Notes under the pieces: model-generated
The model's input: only the letters and a program-made list of their open reading frames with translations
What the model was told of the DNA's origin: nothing
Databases searched by the model: none
Assembly: GCA_003022005.1 (NCBI GenBank)
Contig: PXRQ01000083.1
Span: 45,224 to 58,253 of the forward strand
Reading direction: 5' to 3'
Length of the DNA: 13,030 nt
Origin: Halobacteriales archaeon QS_5_70_15
GTDB taxonomy: Archaea; Halobacteriota; Halobacteria; Halobacteriales; Haloarculaceae
Shown: positions 6,750-13,030 of the stretch, piece after piece
Layout of the letters: every line of letters starts with the position of its first letter
Position numbering within the stretch: position 1 is the stretch's first letter
Made by a program: the position numbers and the translations under genes

Positions 6750-8270
6750 ATGAACGACACTCACCATCCATCCGCCCCCAAGACCGAGGTCCCGTCCTCG
6801 GTCGCCGACGGGGGACTGGTCGTCGTATCGAACCGCCAACCGTACAGCCACGACTACGCCGAGGACGGCGGCGGGATCACCGTCGACGCGCCCGCTGGGG
6901 GTCTGACCGCCGGCCTCGACCCGGTCATGCAGGAGGTCGGGGGGACGTGGATCGCCTGGGGCGACGGGGAGGCCGACGAGACCGTCACCGACGAGGAGGA
7001 CTGCGTGCCCGCCCCGCCGGACGACCCCGGCTACACACTGAAGCGACTGTGGCTCTCCGAGGAGGAGGTCCGCGACTACTACTACGGCTTCAGCAACCGG
7101 GTCCTCTGGCCGGTGTGTCACTCCTCGCTCTCCGAGATGCACGGCGAGGAGCCGTTCGGGCGGCGGTACCGCGAGGTGAACGAGCGGTTCGCCGAGGCGG
7201 TGATCGAGCGTGCCGGCCCCGGGTCGGTCGTCTGGTTCCAGGACTACCACCTCGCGCTGGCCCCCCGGATGGCGCGCGAGCGGCTGTCCGACGACACCCC
7301 GCTCATGCACTTCTGGCACATCCCCTGGCCGTCCTGGAACACGTTCCGGGGCTGCCCCAGGGGGCGGACGCTGCTCCGGGGGCTGCTCGGGAACGACCTG
7401 CTGGGATTCCACGTGGAGCGGCACTGCCGGAACTTCCTCGAGTGCGTCGAGGCCGACCTCGACGGCGCGACCGTCGATCGCGAGGCCGGCACCGTCGAGT
7501 ACGATGGCCACGTCACGAGGGTCATGGATATCCCGCTCGGCGTACCGGTGTCCCGGATCGAGCGGGGAGCGAGATCCGCGCAGGCCGAGTCGTTCTGGTC
7601 GTCGTTCGCTGACCGGCACGACCTCGCCGACACCGTCGCGGTCGGCGTCGACCGCCTCGACTACACGAAAGGTATCCCGGAGCGTCTCCGGGCGCTCGAG
7701 CTGTTTTGGGAGCGCAACCCCGGCTGGCAGGGACGGCTCACGTACGTCCAGAACAGCAGCGAGAGCCGGTCGCAGATCCCCGCCTACCGGGCGGTCCAGG
7801 AGCGGGTCTCGGAGGCGGTCGACCGCATCAACCGGCGGTTCGGCGCCGACGACTGGCAGCCGGTCGTCTCGTTCCGCGACTACCTCCCCCGGGAGGCCCT
7901 GGCCGGGCTCTACCGGAACAGCGACGTCGCGCTGGTGAGCCCCATCCGGGACGGGATGAACCTCGTCGCCCAGGAGTACGTGGCGGCCCAGACCGAGAAC
8001 GACGGCGTGCTCGTGCTCAGCGACCAGGCGGGCGCCCACGAGTTGCTCGGGGACGCCGCGATCACGGTCAACCCGCACGACACGGGGCCGTTCGCGACGG
8101 CCATCCGGGAGGCGCTCACCCTCTCCACACGGGGGCGGCGGACCCGGATGAGTCGGCTGCGCGAGCTGGTGGCCGCGAACGACCTCGCGACGTGGATGAA
8201 CCGGAACCTTCACGCGGCGGACCAGCTTCTGGAGCGGGCCGGACCGCCCGTCAGGGAGGCCTCGCCGTAG
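6750..8270 (+). CDS. otsA: Trehalose-6-phosphate synthase (GT20)
   Basis: Transfers glucose from a nucleotide sugar (usually UDP- or GDP-glucose) to glucose 6-phosphate, giving trehalose 6-phosphate, the first step of synthesis of this compatible solute. From the ATG at 6750 it has 506 residues. Key GT20 motifs are present: LVVVSNRQPYSH at the N-terminus, APAGGLTAGL, YYGFSNRVLWP, the donor/acceptor motif VVWFQDYHLAL, HIPWPSWNTFR, the phosphate-binding Arg/Lys motif GVDRLDYTKGIPERL and the nucleotide-ribose motif RDGMNLVAQEYVAAQ. The frame is also open from an ATG at 6663 (535 residues), but the extra 29 residues (MADSASAPKMRHPPVV and onwards) lie before the conserved Rossmann start and have atypical codons. 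No element stands at leaderless distance from 6750, so the start is likely but not proven. Cotranscribed with otsB one base downstream. Confidence 0.95.
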   Translation: MNDTHHPSAPKTEVPSSVADGGLVVVSNRQPYSHDYAEDGGGITVDAPAGGLTAGLDPVMQEVGGTWIAWGDGEADETVTDEEDCVPAPPDDPGYTLKRLWLSEEEVRDYYYGFSNRVLWPVCHSSLSEMHGEEPFGRRYREVNERFAEAVIERAGPGSVVWFQDYHLALAPRMARERLSDDTPLMHFWHIPWPSWNTFRGCPRGRTLLRGLLGNDLLGFHVERHCRNFLECVEADLDGATVDREAGTVEYDGHVTRVMDIPLGVPVSRIERGARSAQAESFWSSFADRHDLADTVAVGVDRLDYTKGIPERLRALELFWERNPGWQGRLTYVQNSSESRSQIPAYRAVQERVSEAVDRINRRFGADDWQPVVSFRDYLPREALAGLYRNSDVALVSPIRDGMNLVAQEYVAAQTENDGVLVLSDQAGAHELLGDAAITVNPHDTGPFATAIREALTLSTRGRRTRMSRLRELVAANDLATWMNRNLHAADQLLERAGPPVREASP

Positions 8271-8271
8271 G

Positions 8272-9084
8272 ATGTCCGAGGAGACGCGGTCGCCCCCGAC
8301 CACGCCTGTCGGCGACAACGAGCGGCTGGCCGAGCGGCTGGTCGACGCCGACGGGCTGCTGGTCGCCACCGACTTCGACGGTACGCTGGCCCCCATCTTC
8401 GAGGACCCCGAGACGCCGACGATCACGCCGGCGAACCGTCGGGCGCTGATCGCCCTCGGCGAGCGTCCCGACGTCGCGGTCGCGGTCGTCAGCGGCCGAC
8501 GGCTCGCGGACCTGCGGTCCCGGGTCGGGATCGACGCCGCCCGGTACGTCGGCAACCACGGACTGGAGGTGGCCGAGTGCGACCGGGTCGCCACCCACCC
8601 GGCCGCCGAGGAGCTACGGCCGGCGCTGGACAGGGCGTCCGCGGCCCTCGAAGAGCGTATCGGCGACGTGCCGGGGGTCGAGATCGAGGACAAGGGCGCG
8701 ACGATCACCGTCCACTACCGGCGCGCGTCGCCCCGCCGCGTCGAGGAGGTCGCGAGCGCGGTGACCGGCGTCGTCGAGTCCGTCGACGGCCTCCGGACCA
8801 CGTCGGGCAAGCAGGTGGCCGAGATACGACCGGACGTCGATCGGGACAAGGGATCGGCCGTCCGGGAACTCGCCGCCGACGTCCCCGACGGGTGGCGGAC
8901 GGTGTACGTCGGCGACGACACGACCGACGAGGACGTGTTCCGCGTCCTCGACCCGGAGGCCGGGGACGCCGGCGTCGTCGTCGGGGACCGCGAGACCGAC
9001 GCCACCCATCGGGTCGCCGATCAGCGCGACGTCTCCCGACTCCTCGACTGGCTGGCCACCGAGGCGCTCGACGACCGTCCCTGA
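8272..9084 (+). CDS. otsB: Trehalose-6-phosphate phosphatase (HAD superfamily)
   Basis: Removes the phosphate from trehalose 6-phosphate, completing the OtsA-OtsB route to trehalose in the cytoplasm. The 270-residue length is normal. All four HAD motifs are visible: motif I VATDFDGTLAPIF with nucleophile Asp34 and acid/base Asp36, motif II VAVVSGRRLADL, motif III Lys in RPDVDRDKGSAV, and motif IV VYVGDDTTDEDVF. The cap region carries GNHGLEV, as in trehalose phosphatases. The ATG lies one base after the otsA stop codon, with GGAGG about 12 nt upstream inside otsA, so the two are one operon with probable coupled translation. No sulfotransferase gene for 2-sulfotrehalose lies next to it. The stop at 9082-9084 ends the operon within the window. 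Confidence 0.95.
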   Translation: MSEETRSPPTTPVGDNERLAERLVDADGLLVATDFDGTLAPIFEDPETPTITPANRRALIALGERPDVAVAVVSGRRLADLRSRVGIDAARYVGNHGLEVAECDRVATHPAAEELRPALDRASAALEERIGDVPGVEIEDKGATITVHYRRASPRRVEEVASAVTGVVESVDGLRTTSGKQVAEIRPDVDRDKGSAVRELAADVPDGWRTVYVGDDTTDEDVFRVLDPEAGDAGVVVGDRETDATHRVADQRDVSRLLDWLATEALDDRP

Positions 9085-9344
9085 GCCCGACCCGTCGACA
9101 CCCGTCGAGGTGACCGAACGGGCGTACACCGAGTGCGAAACGGCGTGCCATCGGATGCGCCGCCAACGTCGTACCATCGAGTGCGCCGCCAACGACGCGG
9201 CCCTCCAGTCCGGACGCGGTCGCTCGTCCCGGTCGGAATCGCTGGGGACTAACCGTAGCGCCGGCAGGCAGAACCGTCTGCTCGGGCGGACGATGCGGAG
9301 GGCACGTTCCCGAGGCGACCCCGGTAGAGCTGCCCCTCGTCACC
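9085..9344. other. Intergenic region after otsB
   Basis: Convergent gap between otsB (plus) and the broken lipoprotein gene (minus). A plus-strand frame from a GTG at 9110 is open but gives a low-complexity Arg/Ser-rich sequence with no recognisable family, so I do not call it. The only structure seen is the imperfect tandem repeat at 9148-9194. No clear terminator hairpin with a T-run was found. Confidence 0.6.
9148..9194. repeat. Imperfect tandem repeat, 26-nt period
   Basis: CCATCGGATGCGCCGCCAAC at 9148-9167 recurs at 9174-9193 as CCATCGAGTGCGCCGCCAAC, with G at the next base in both copies. There are two mismatches in 21 bases and the period is 26 nt. It lies in the gap just after otsB. 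No function can be inferred. Confidence 0.7.
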
Positions 9345-9904
9345 TCACTGCCGGATGGTGAACCGGAACGCGACGGCAAAGTGGGGGCGTTCCGGGTCGC
9401 CGGGCGTCGCCGTCGGGGGTGCATCGCCCAATCCCCAGTACACGAAGCGGTACGCCCCGGGGGTTACGGTCCGCACACCTCCCACGGCCCGCCGTACCCG
9501 TCGGGATCGATCGTTAACCCCCACGTGAACCCCTCTCCCGGGGGATGATCCACCGCCGCGCCGTCGAAGCCATCCGGCTCGGCGAGGACGCTCCGCCGGC
9601 CGTCGTCCCGACGGGACTGGATCGTGTGTTGCTCGGACGTGCCGGTCCGCAGGGGTTCGTCGGTGGTGTTCCGCAACCGGACGGTGAGTTCCTCACCGAA
9701 CGATATCGTCCCGGGAGTACCGGTCATCCGGGACCCTTCGTTCCTGCCGTAGGCGGGACGGTCGCCGAACGCGATCCCCCACCGCCACCCGTCGCTACAC
9801 CCCTCGCCAGCGCCCCCGTCGCCCGATTCGAGACATTCCGCCAGCCCCACGATCCCGACACCGCCACACGCCCCGAGTACCTCTCGACGGCACGGTCGGG
9901 CCAT
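9345..9904 (-). pseudogene. Tat-exported lipoprotein of unknown function, one frameshift
   Basis: The minus frame from the ATG at 9904 begins with a twin-arginine signal (CRREVLG), a short hydrophobic stretch and a lipobox-like LAEC (Cys24), the usual layout for haloarchaeal surface lipoproteins. The mature part (FGDRPAYG, SFGEELTVRLRNTTDEPL, GFTWGLTIDPDGYGGPWEVCGP) looks like a small beta-sandwich domain. The frame stops at 9464. In the adjacent frame the sequence continues sensibly from there for 40 residues (VTPGAYRFVYWGLG to HFAVAFRFTIRQ) to a stop at 9345. Adding one base near 9464-9468 restores a protein of about 186 residues reading EVCGP-VTPGAYRFVYW. A real lesion or an assembly error cannot be separated here. 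The family is probably a haloarchaeal Ig-like hypothetical; its function is unknown. A weak TATA-like CCTATGACC lies 25-33 nt before the ATG. Confidence 0.72.
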
Positions 9905-9938
9905 ACCGACAGGATCCGTCGCCGACGGTCATAGGTCC

Positions 9939-9958
9939 TCGGCCCGGGCCCGGGCCGA
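9939..9958. repeat. Perfect 20-nt palindrome
   Basis: TCGGCCCGGGCCCGGGCCGA is identical to its own reverse complement. It sits in the gap between the 3' end of the antiporter pseudogene (10014) and the start of the lipoprotein gene (9904), just upstream of the latter's candidate TATA box. It could fold as a GC hairpin in the antiporter read-through RNA or be a two-fold protein-binding site. No T-run follows it. Confidence 0.8.
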
Positions 9959-10013
9959 ACCCCTCCGACCCGGCCCGTCCGACCACCGGGCGTCGGATCA
10001 CCGGACCCCCGGC

Positions 10014-11503
10014 TCACTCCTCGCGCTCCCGGCGGTAGACCGGCGACCGCACCCCGACGCCGGGGGCGTCGAGCCGCCACCGTAGCTCGAATCCCCCCCC
10101 AAGTCAGCGCCGTCAGCACCGAGACCGTCGACGGCGCTCACCGTCACGGCCATCTCGGGGTCGACCTGACCGATCAGCCGTTCGTACCGCTCGGGCGGGA
10201 GGTGGCTCCCGACGGCGACCGCCCGGAGCGGGACGCCCAGGTTCTCGGCGAGACGCTTGACCAGGTAGATGCTCTCGGAGAACCCCTCGTGGTACCCGAC
10301 AGCCGGCGGAAGAACGAGGCGTACCCGTGTCACCGTGTTTATGGGTCGACCGAGGCGCGAGACCAGCACCGGATCGGTCGTCCGGTCCCGGACCTGATCG
10401 ATGATGCTACCGAACATCCGCCCGCCGAGCGACCGCCCTGCCTCCCAACCCAGTAGCACGAGGTCGGCACGGGTCTCGACGGTCGCGCGGGCGAGGCCGG
10501 ACGCGACGCTGTGGTTGACCCGCGTCCACCTCCGCCGCGCTACCGGTCTCGGCCGCGGCCCGCAGGCCCCGGTCGGTCTCGGCCGGTTCCTCGTCGGTCG
10601 CCCCCGGGCCCAGCACCGTGAGCAGGTGGACCGGCGTGGACGCGGGGTGATCCTCGATCACGAACGCGAGTTCGAGCAAGCGTCGGTGGAGTTCGGCGGC
10701 CCGGGAGAGCGGGAGGAGTATCCGCGGGTCGGACGGTTCGGTGGCACTCCCGCCGGCCTCCGTCGCCGTCGCGAGGCGGAGCCTGTAGCGCTCGGTCACC
10801 CACGGGCTGACGACGGCGGAACGAGTATCATCAGGACGACGGCGTTGAGGACCTCGGCGGAGGACACGCCCGCGTCGAACCCGAGCAGCGTGATGGCGAG
10901 CGCCGCGGCGGCCTGTCCGACCGACAGGCCGAACAGCACGCCGGCCGCCTCGCGGCCGTATCCCTCGACCGCGGAGAACGCGGCGGTAGCGATGGCTTTC
11001 GTCGGGAACATCGCGCCGAGGACGACCACCGCGATCCACAGCGTCTCGCCGCCCGCGACCACGACGGCGGGATCGACGAGCATCCCGACGTGGAACAGGA
11101 GGAAGGGGACGAAGAAGGCGCTCCCGAAGAACTCGATCCGGTTGAGCAGCGTGCCGCCGCGCGTGATCTGCCGGTTGAGCGCGATCCCGACGACGAACGC
11201 CCCCAGGATGCCGGCCAGCCCGAGCCCCTCGGCCAGGCTCGCCGCACCGAAGATCAGCGCCGCGAGGAAGAGGAACTCGACGTAGCTCTCCTGGCCGGTG
11301 TTCCGGAAGAACCAGCGGGCGACCGGCGGGACGACGAGCCAGAGCCCGCCGAACAGGACGACCAGCGAGACGGCCGTCCCACCGACCAGTCGGAGCGTCA
11401 GCCCGTCCCGGATGACACCCAGCGCGAGCGCCAGCACGACGACCGACTGTTCGAACGGGAGCGTAGGGAGCAGTTCCGTCGCCTGTGGGGGGATCGCGCT
11501 CAT
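10014..11503 (-). pseudogene. CPA2 Na+(K+)/H+ antiporter with UspA-like tail, truncated and frameshifted
   Basis: Remnant of a haloarchaeal cation:proton antiporter joined to a cytosolic UspA-like domain. From the ATG at 11503 it encodes the second half of the membrane domain (VPPVARWFFRNTGQESYVEF, GILGAFVVGIALNR, ALAITLLGF). The first half, with its ion-binding helices, is absent, and upstream frames soon hit stops. Near 10817-10820 the frame shifts: VVLMILV should continue as AVVSPWVTERYRLRL in the next frame. The regulatory domain then runs (DPRILLPLSRAAELHRRLLE) to a second shift near 10517-10525 (AEVDA to RVNHSVASGLARATVE), then LVLLGWEAGRSLGG, MFGSIIDQVRDRTTDPVLVS and SESIYLVKRLAENLG. 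A third shift lies in an 8-G run (10093-10100), after which FELRWRLDAPGVGVRSPVYR leads to a stop at 10014. With four separate defects, function is very unlikely if the sequence is correct. Confidence 0.87.
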
Positions 11504-11623
11504 GGCGCTGTGGGTCCGTTACCGTCTCGGAGCCACCGGTTGTAAGTTCGACGCGTGTCGATCGGTGCCCGGCGGGAGCGGCCACCGTTCGGAGGCCACG
11601 GCGGGGGGACGGCCCCCGTTCCG
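11504..11623. other. Intergenic gap where the antiporter N-terminus should be
   Basis: 120 bp between the truncated antiporter and the stop codon of the acyl-CoA dehydrogenase. In the antiporter frame a stop lies five codons upstream of the ATG at 11503, and the other minus frames show no antiporter-like residues. The missing half of the gene has therefore been removed rather than frameshifted. Confidence 0.6.
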
Positions 11624-12700
11624 TCAGTACGACCGCGGCAGGCCGAGTTCGTTCGTCCCGACGAACGCCTTCACGAGTTCGTCGCTGACGGGGGCGACCC
11701 GGGCGAGCCTGACGTCCCGGTAGAGCCGCTCGACGTGGTACTTGGCCTCCATCGAAGGGTCCTCGCCGGCGTCGTACAGCGAGGCCGCCTTGTAGATCAT
11801 CAGCTTGGCCGTCTCGAGTTCCATCTTCGACTCCGCGAGCGGGAACTGCACCCCCTGGTTCCTCCCGATGGGCCGCTCGAACGCCTCCCGCTCGCCCGCG
11901 TAGTCGACCGCGAGGTCGAGCGCGAGCTCGCCCGCCGACAGCGGGATGGCCGCCCAGATGATGCGCTCGGTGTTGAGGGTTCCGAGCAGGTGGTAGAACC
12001 CGCGGTCCTCCTCGCCGAGCAGGGCCTCCTCCGGCACCCTGACGTCGTCGTAGACGACCTCGCAGGAGCCGAGCGCGCGCATGCTGAGCTTGTCGATCTT
12101 GCTCGTCGAGATACCGTCAGAACCGCTCGGTACGACGAACAACGAGATGCCCTCGTGGCGCTTGCCCTCGCCCATCGGCGAGGTCCGGGCGAGGGTGACG
12201 ATGTAGTCCGAGACGTGCGCGCCGGTCGTCCAGATCTTCGTCCCGTTCAGGACGTACTCGTCGCTGTCCTTCTCCGCGGTCGTCTTGATGCCCGCGGTGT
12301 CCAGTCCCGCGCCCGGCTCCGTCAGCCCGAGACAGACCATCGCGCCGTCGGCGATCTCGGGGAGGAGCCGTTCCTGCTGGGCCTCCGTACCGTGCTCCTG
12401 TATGGAGATCCCCCCGAACACCGGCCCGAGCGTGAGCAGGTTCGGGCCGCTTACCCCGCCGCCGTGTCGGCCGAGCGCGAGCGCCACCGCGACGACCTCC
12501 TCCATGCCGAGCCCCTCGCCCCCGTGCTCGATCGGTACTGTGAGCCCCATGAACCCCGCCTCGGTCAGGTCGTCCCAGATCTCGCGGGGGAACTCCTCGG
12601 CCTCGTCCTTCTCGCGCCAGTACTCCAGCCCGTAGTCCTCGGCGATCTCGCGGGCGAGCCGCTGCATCATCTCCTGCTCCTCGGAGAGTCCGAAATCCAT
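11624..12700 (-). CDS. Acyl-CoA dehydrogenase with internal in-frame deletion
   Basis: FAD-dependent acyl-CoA dehydrogenase family, 358 residues, open from the ATG at 12700 to TGA at 11624. Family features: GLTVPIEHGGEGLGMEEV (52-69), GLTEPGAGLDTAGIKT (125-140), LNGTKIWTTGAHVSDY (151-166), FERPIGRNQGVQFPLA (274-289) and the C-terminal RLARVAPVSDELVKAFVG and LGLPRSY. Glu245 in LNTERI is at the place of the catalytic base in isovaleryl/long-chain type enzymes. Two oddities: position 133 is Leu where the motif normally has Ser (GAGSD), and MEAKYH (318-322) jumps straight to VERLYRD (323-329), omitting about 26 residues that normally hold the Q-x-x-GG-x-GY segment contacting FAD across the dimer. 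Homologues are about 380-387 residues long. It may therefore be inactive, despite the open frame. Its 5' end is duplicated at 6224-6476. Confidence 0.88.
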   Translation of the reverse strand: MDFGLSEEQEMMQRLAREIAEDYGLEYWREKDEAEEFPREIWDDLTEAGFMGLTVPIEHGGEGLGMEEVVAVALALGRHGGGVSGPNLLTLGPVFGGISIQEHGTEAQQERLLPEIADGAMVCLGLTEPGAGLDTAGIKTTAEKDSDEYVLNGTKIWTTGAHVSDYIVTLARTSPMGEGKRHEGISLFVVPSGSDGISTSKIDKLSMRALGSCEVVYDDVRVPEEALLGEEDRGFYHLLGTLNTERIIWAAIPLSAGELALDLAVDYAGEREAFERPIGRNQGVQFPLAESKMELETAKLMIYKAASLYDAGEDPSMEAKYHVERLYRDVRLARVAPVSDELVKAFVGTNELGLPRSY

Positions 12701-12741
12701 TGCTCCCCCCTTCCGGCGGGGGCGGTTAGTCTCTTTCGTCG
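12488..12741 (-). repeat. Direct repeat, right copy (dehydrogenase start plus promoter)
   Basis: 254 bp matching 6224-6476 in the same orientation, one base longer because it keeps the C whose loss frameshifts the left copy. It is embedded in the longer dehydrogenase gene and its upstream flank, so this copy, or a relative elsewhere, is probably the source. Confidence 0.88.
12726..12741 (-). promoter_or_regulatory. Promoter-like element overlapping the upstream stop codon
   Basis: CGACGAAAGAGACTAA on the minus strand: CGAAA fits a BRE, and GACTAA a weak TATA box centred about 28 nt before the ATG at 12700, as for a leaderless mRNA. The terminal TAA is also the stop codon of the preceding gene. 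Retention of the element and its spacing in the copy at 6461-6476 supports it as a unit, although duplication alone also explains that. Confidence 0.4.
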
Positions 12742-13030
12742 CCGGAACCGGACCCCCCCGACCGGAGGTCGATCTCCGGGTCGCGGAGCCCGGCGACCGT
12801 GTCCGCGTAGCGGGACTCCCGGCAGGCCGCGTAGGCGAGCCGCCGGAGCGTCGCCGGCGACGTTTCGCCGTCCCACCTCACCACGACGGTCGGCGGTCCG
12901 TCCCCGAGTCGCACCTCGAACTCCGGGACGGGCCAGTCGTGTGCGGCGGCCACCTCGCGGGCCCGCTCGGCGACGTCGCCCGCGACCGCGGACTCGACGT
13001 CGCCGCGACCGGACCGGCGGGCGGGCTCCG
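12726..13030 (-). CDS. Hypothetical protein, 5' end beyond right edge
   Basis: Open minus-strand frame from the window edge to TAA at 12726, 101 codons visible. I do not recognise a family. The visible part is acidic, with an Ala/Glu-rich helix-like start (DVAERAREVAAAHDWPVPEF), a beta-like stretch (PPTVVVRWDG), LRRLAYAACRESRYADTVAG, and a Gly/Ser linker ending in DERD. A GTG at 12953 could start a 75-residue version, but coding character continues upstream, so the true start probably lies outside. Its stop codon overlaps the candidate promoter of the dehydrogenase at 12700, 26 nt before that start. The last four codons also occur at 6461-6472 as part of the duplicated segment. Confidence 0.6.
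   Translation of the reverse strand, partial: EPARRSGRGDVESAVAGDVAERAREVAAAHDWPVPEFEVRLGDGPPTVVVRWDGETSPATLRRLAYAACRESRYADTVAGLRDPEIDLRSGGSGSGDERD

Noticed and set aside
6402..8708. Minus-strand open frame of over 700 codons opposite otsA and otsB
   Set aside because: Antisense shadow: otsA and otsB have complete catalytic motifs on the plus strand, and this frame has no recognisable domain.
9110..9361. Plus-strand frame of 83 codons after otsB
   Set aside because: Arg/Ser-rich, begins with GTG within a tandem repeat region and overlaps the 3' end of the lipoprotein gene; no family resemblance.
10407..11585. Single minus-strand frame of nearly 400 codons across the antiporter
   Set aside because: Only its 3' part (about 10520-10815) is genuine antiporter/UspA sequence; the rest is an out-of-frame shadow. 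It was merged into the pseudogene call.
1..13030. CRISPR array, insertion sequence, prophage or known defence module
   Set aside because: No regularly spaced repeats, no transposase or integrase motifs, no terminal inverted repeats and no defence gene families were recognised on either strand.

Overview
The window looks like chromosomal DNA of a halophilic archaeon (class Halobacteria). It is very GC-rich, the proteins are rich in Asp and Glu, several genes have an A/T-rich box centred about 27-28 nt before the start codon (typical of leaderless haloarchaeal transcripts), and many genes resemble haloarchaeal families. No genus can be assigned from the sequence alone.

Left part (1-5830, all minus strand): a metabolic block. 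Reading leftwards from 5824, it has an enoyl-CoA hydratase with both catalytic glutamates, then a tight three-gene operon of an acetoin/pyruvate-type 2-oxoacid dehydrogenase (E1-alpha, E1-beta overlapping by 4 nt, and a SnoaL/NTF2-like protein 2 nt later). After these come an MFS transporter and an acyl-CoA dehydrogenase that runs off the left edge. Acyl-CoA dehydrogenase and hydratase perform consecutive steps of acyl-CoA oxidation. The E1 pair would feed an acyl group to an E2 that is not encoded here. Three 19-nt units resembling a tRNA T-arm lie upstream of the MFS gene.

Middle (5930-9084): a scar, then an intact trehalose operon. The scar is the 3' part of a haloarchaeal DUF6498-like membrane protein gene fused to a frameshifted 5' fragment of an acyl-CoA dehydrogenase gene. 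That fragment is a copy, about 91% identical by hand alignment, of the start and promoter of the gene at 11624-12700. Beyond it, otsA and otsB on the plus strand encode trehalose-6-phosphate synthase and phosphatase.

Right part (9085-13030, minus strand): a decaying zone. It holds a Tat-lipoprotein gene with one frameshift, a CPA2 antiporter-UspA gene lacking its N-terminal half and carrying three frameshifts, and an acyl-CoA dehydrogenase that is open but seems to lack about 26 residues around the usual GG-x-GY FAD/dimer motif and has Leu for the usual Ser in its SEP/GSD-type motif. The window ends in a partial unknown gene.

The strongest observation is structural. Two direct repeats of about 253 bp bracket the 6 kb holding otsAB and the broken genes, so the segment records, and could still undergo, homologous rearrangement. 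I see no CRISPR array, transposase, complete tRNA, rRNA or recognisable defence system, and no clearly new multi-gene system.
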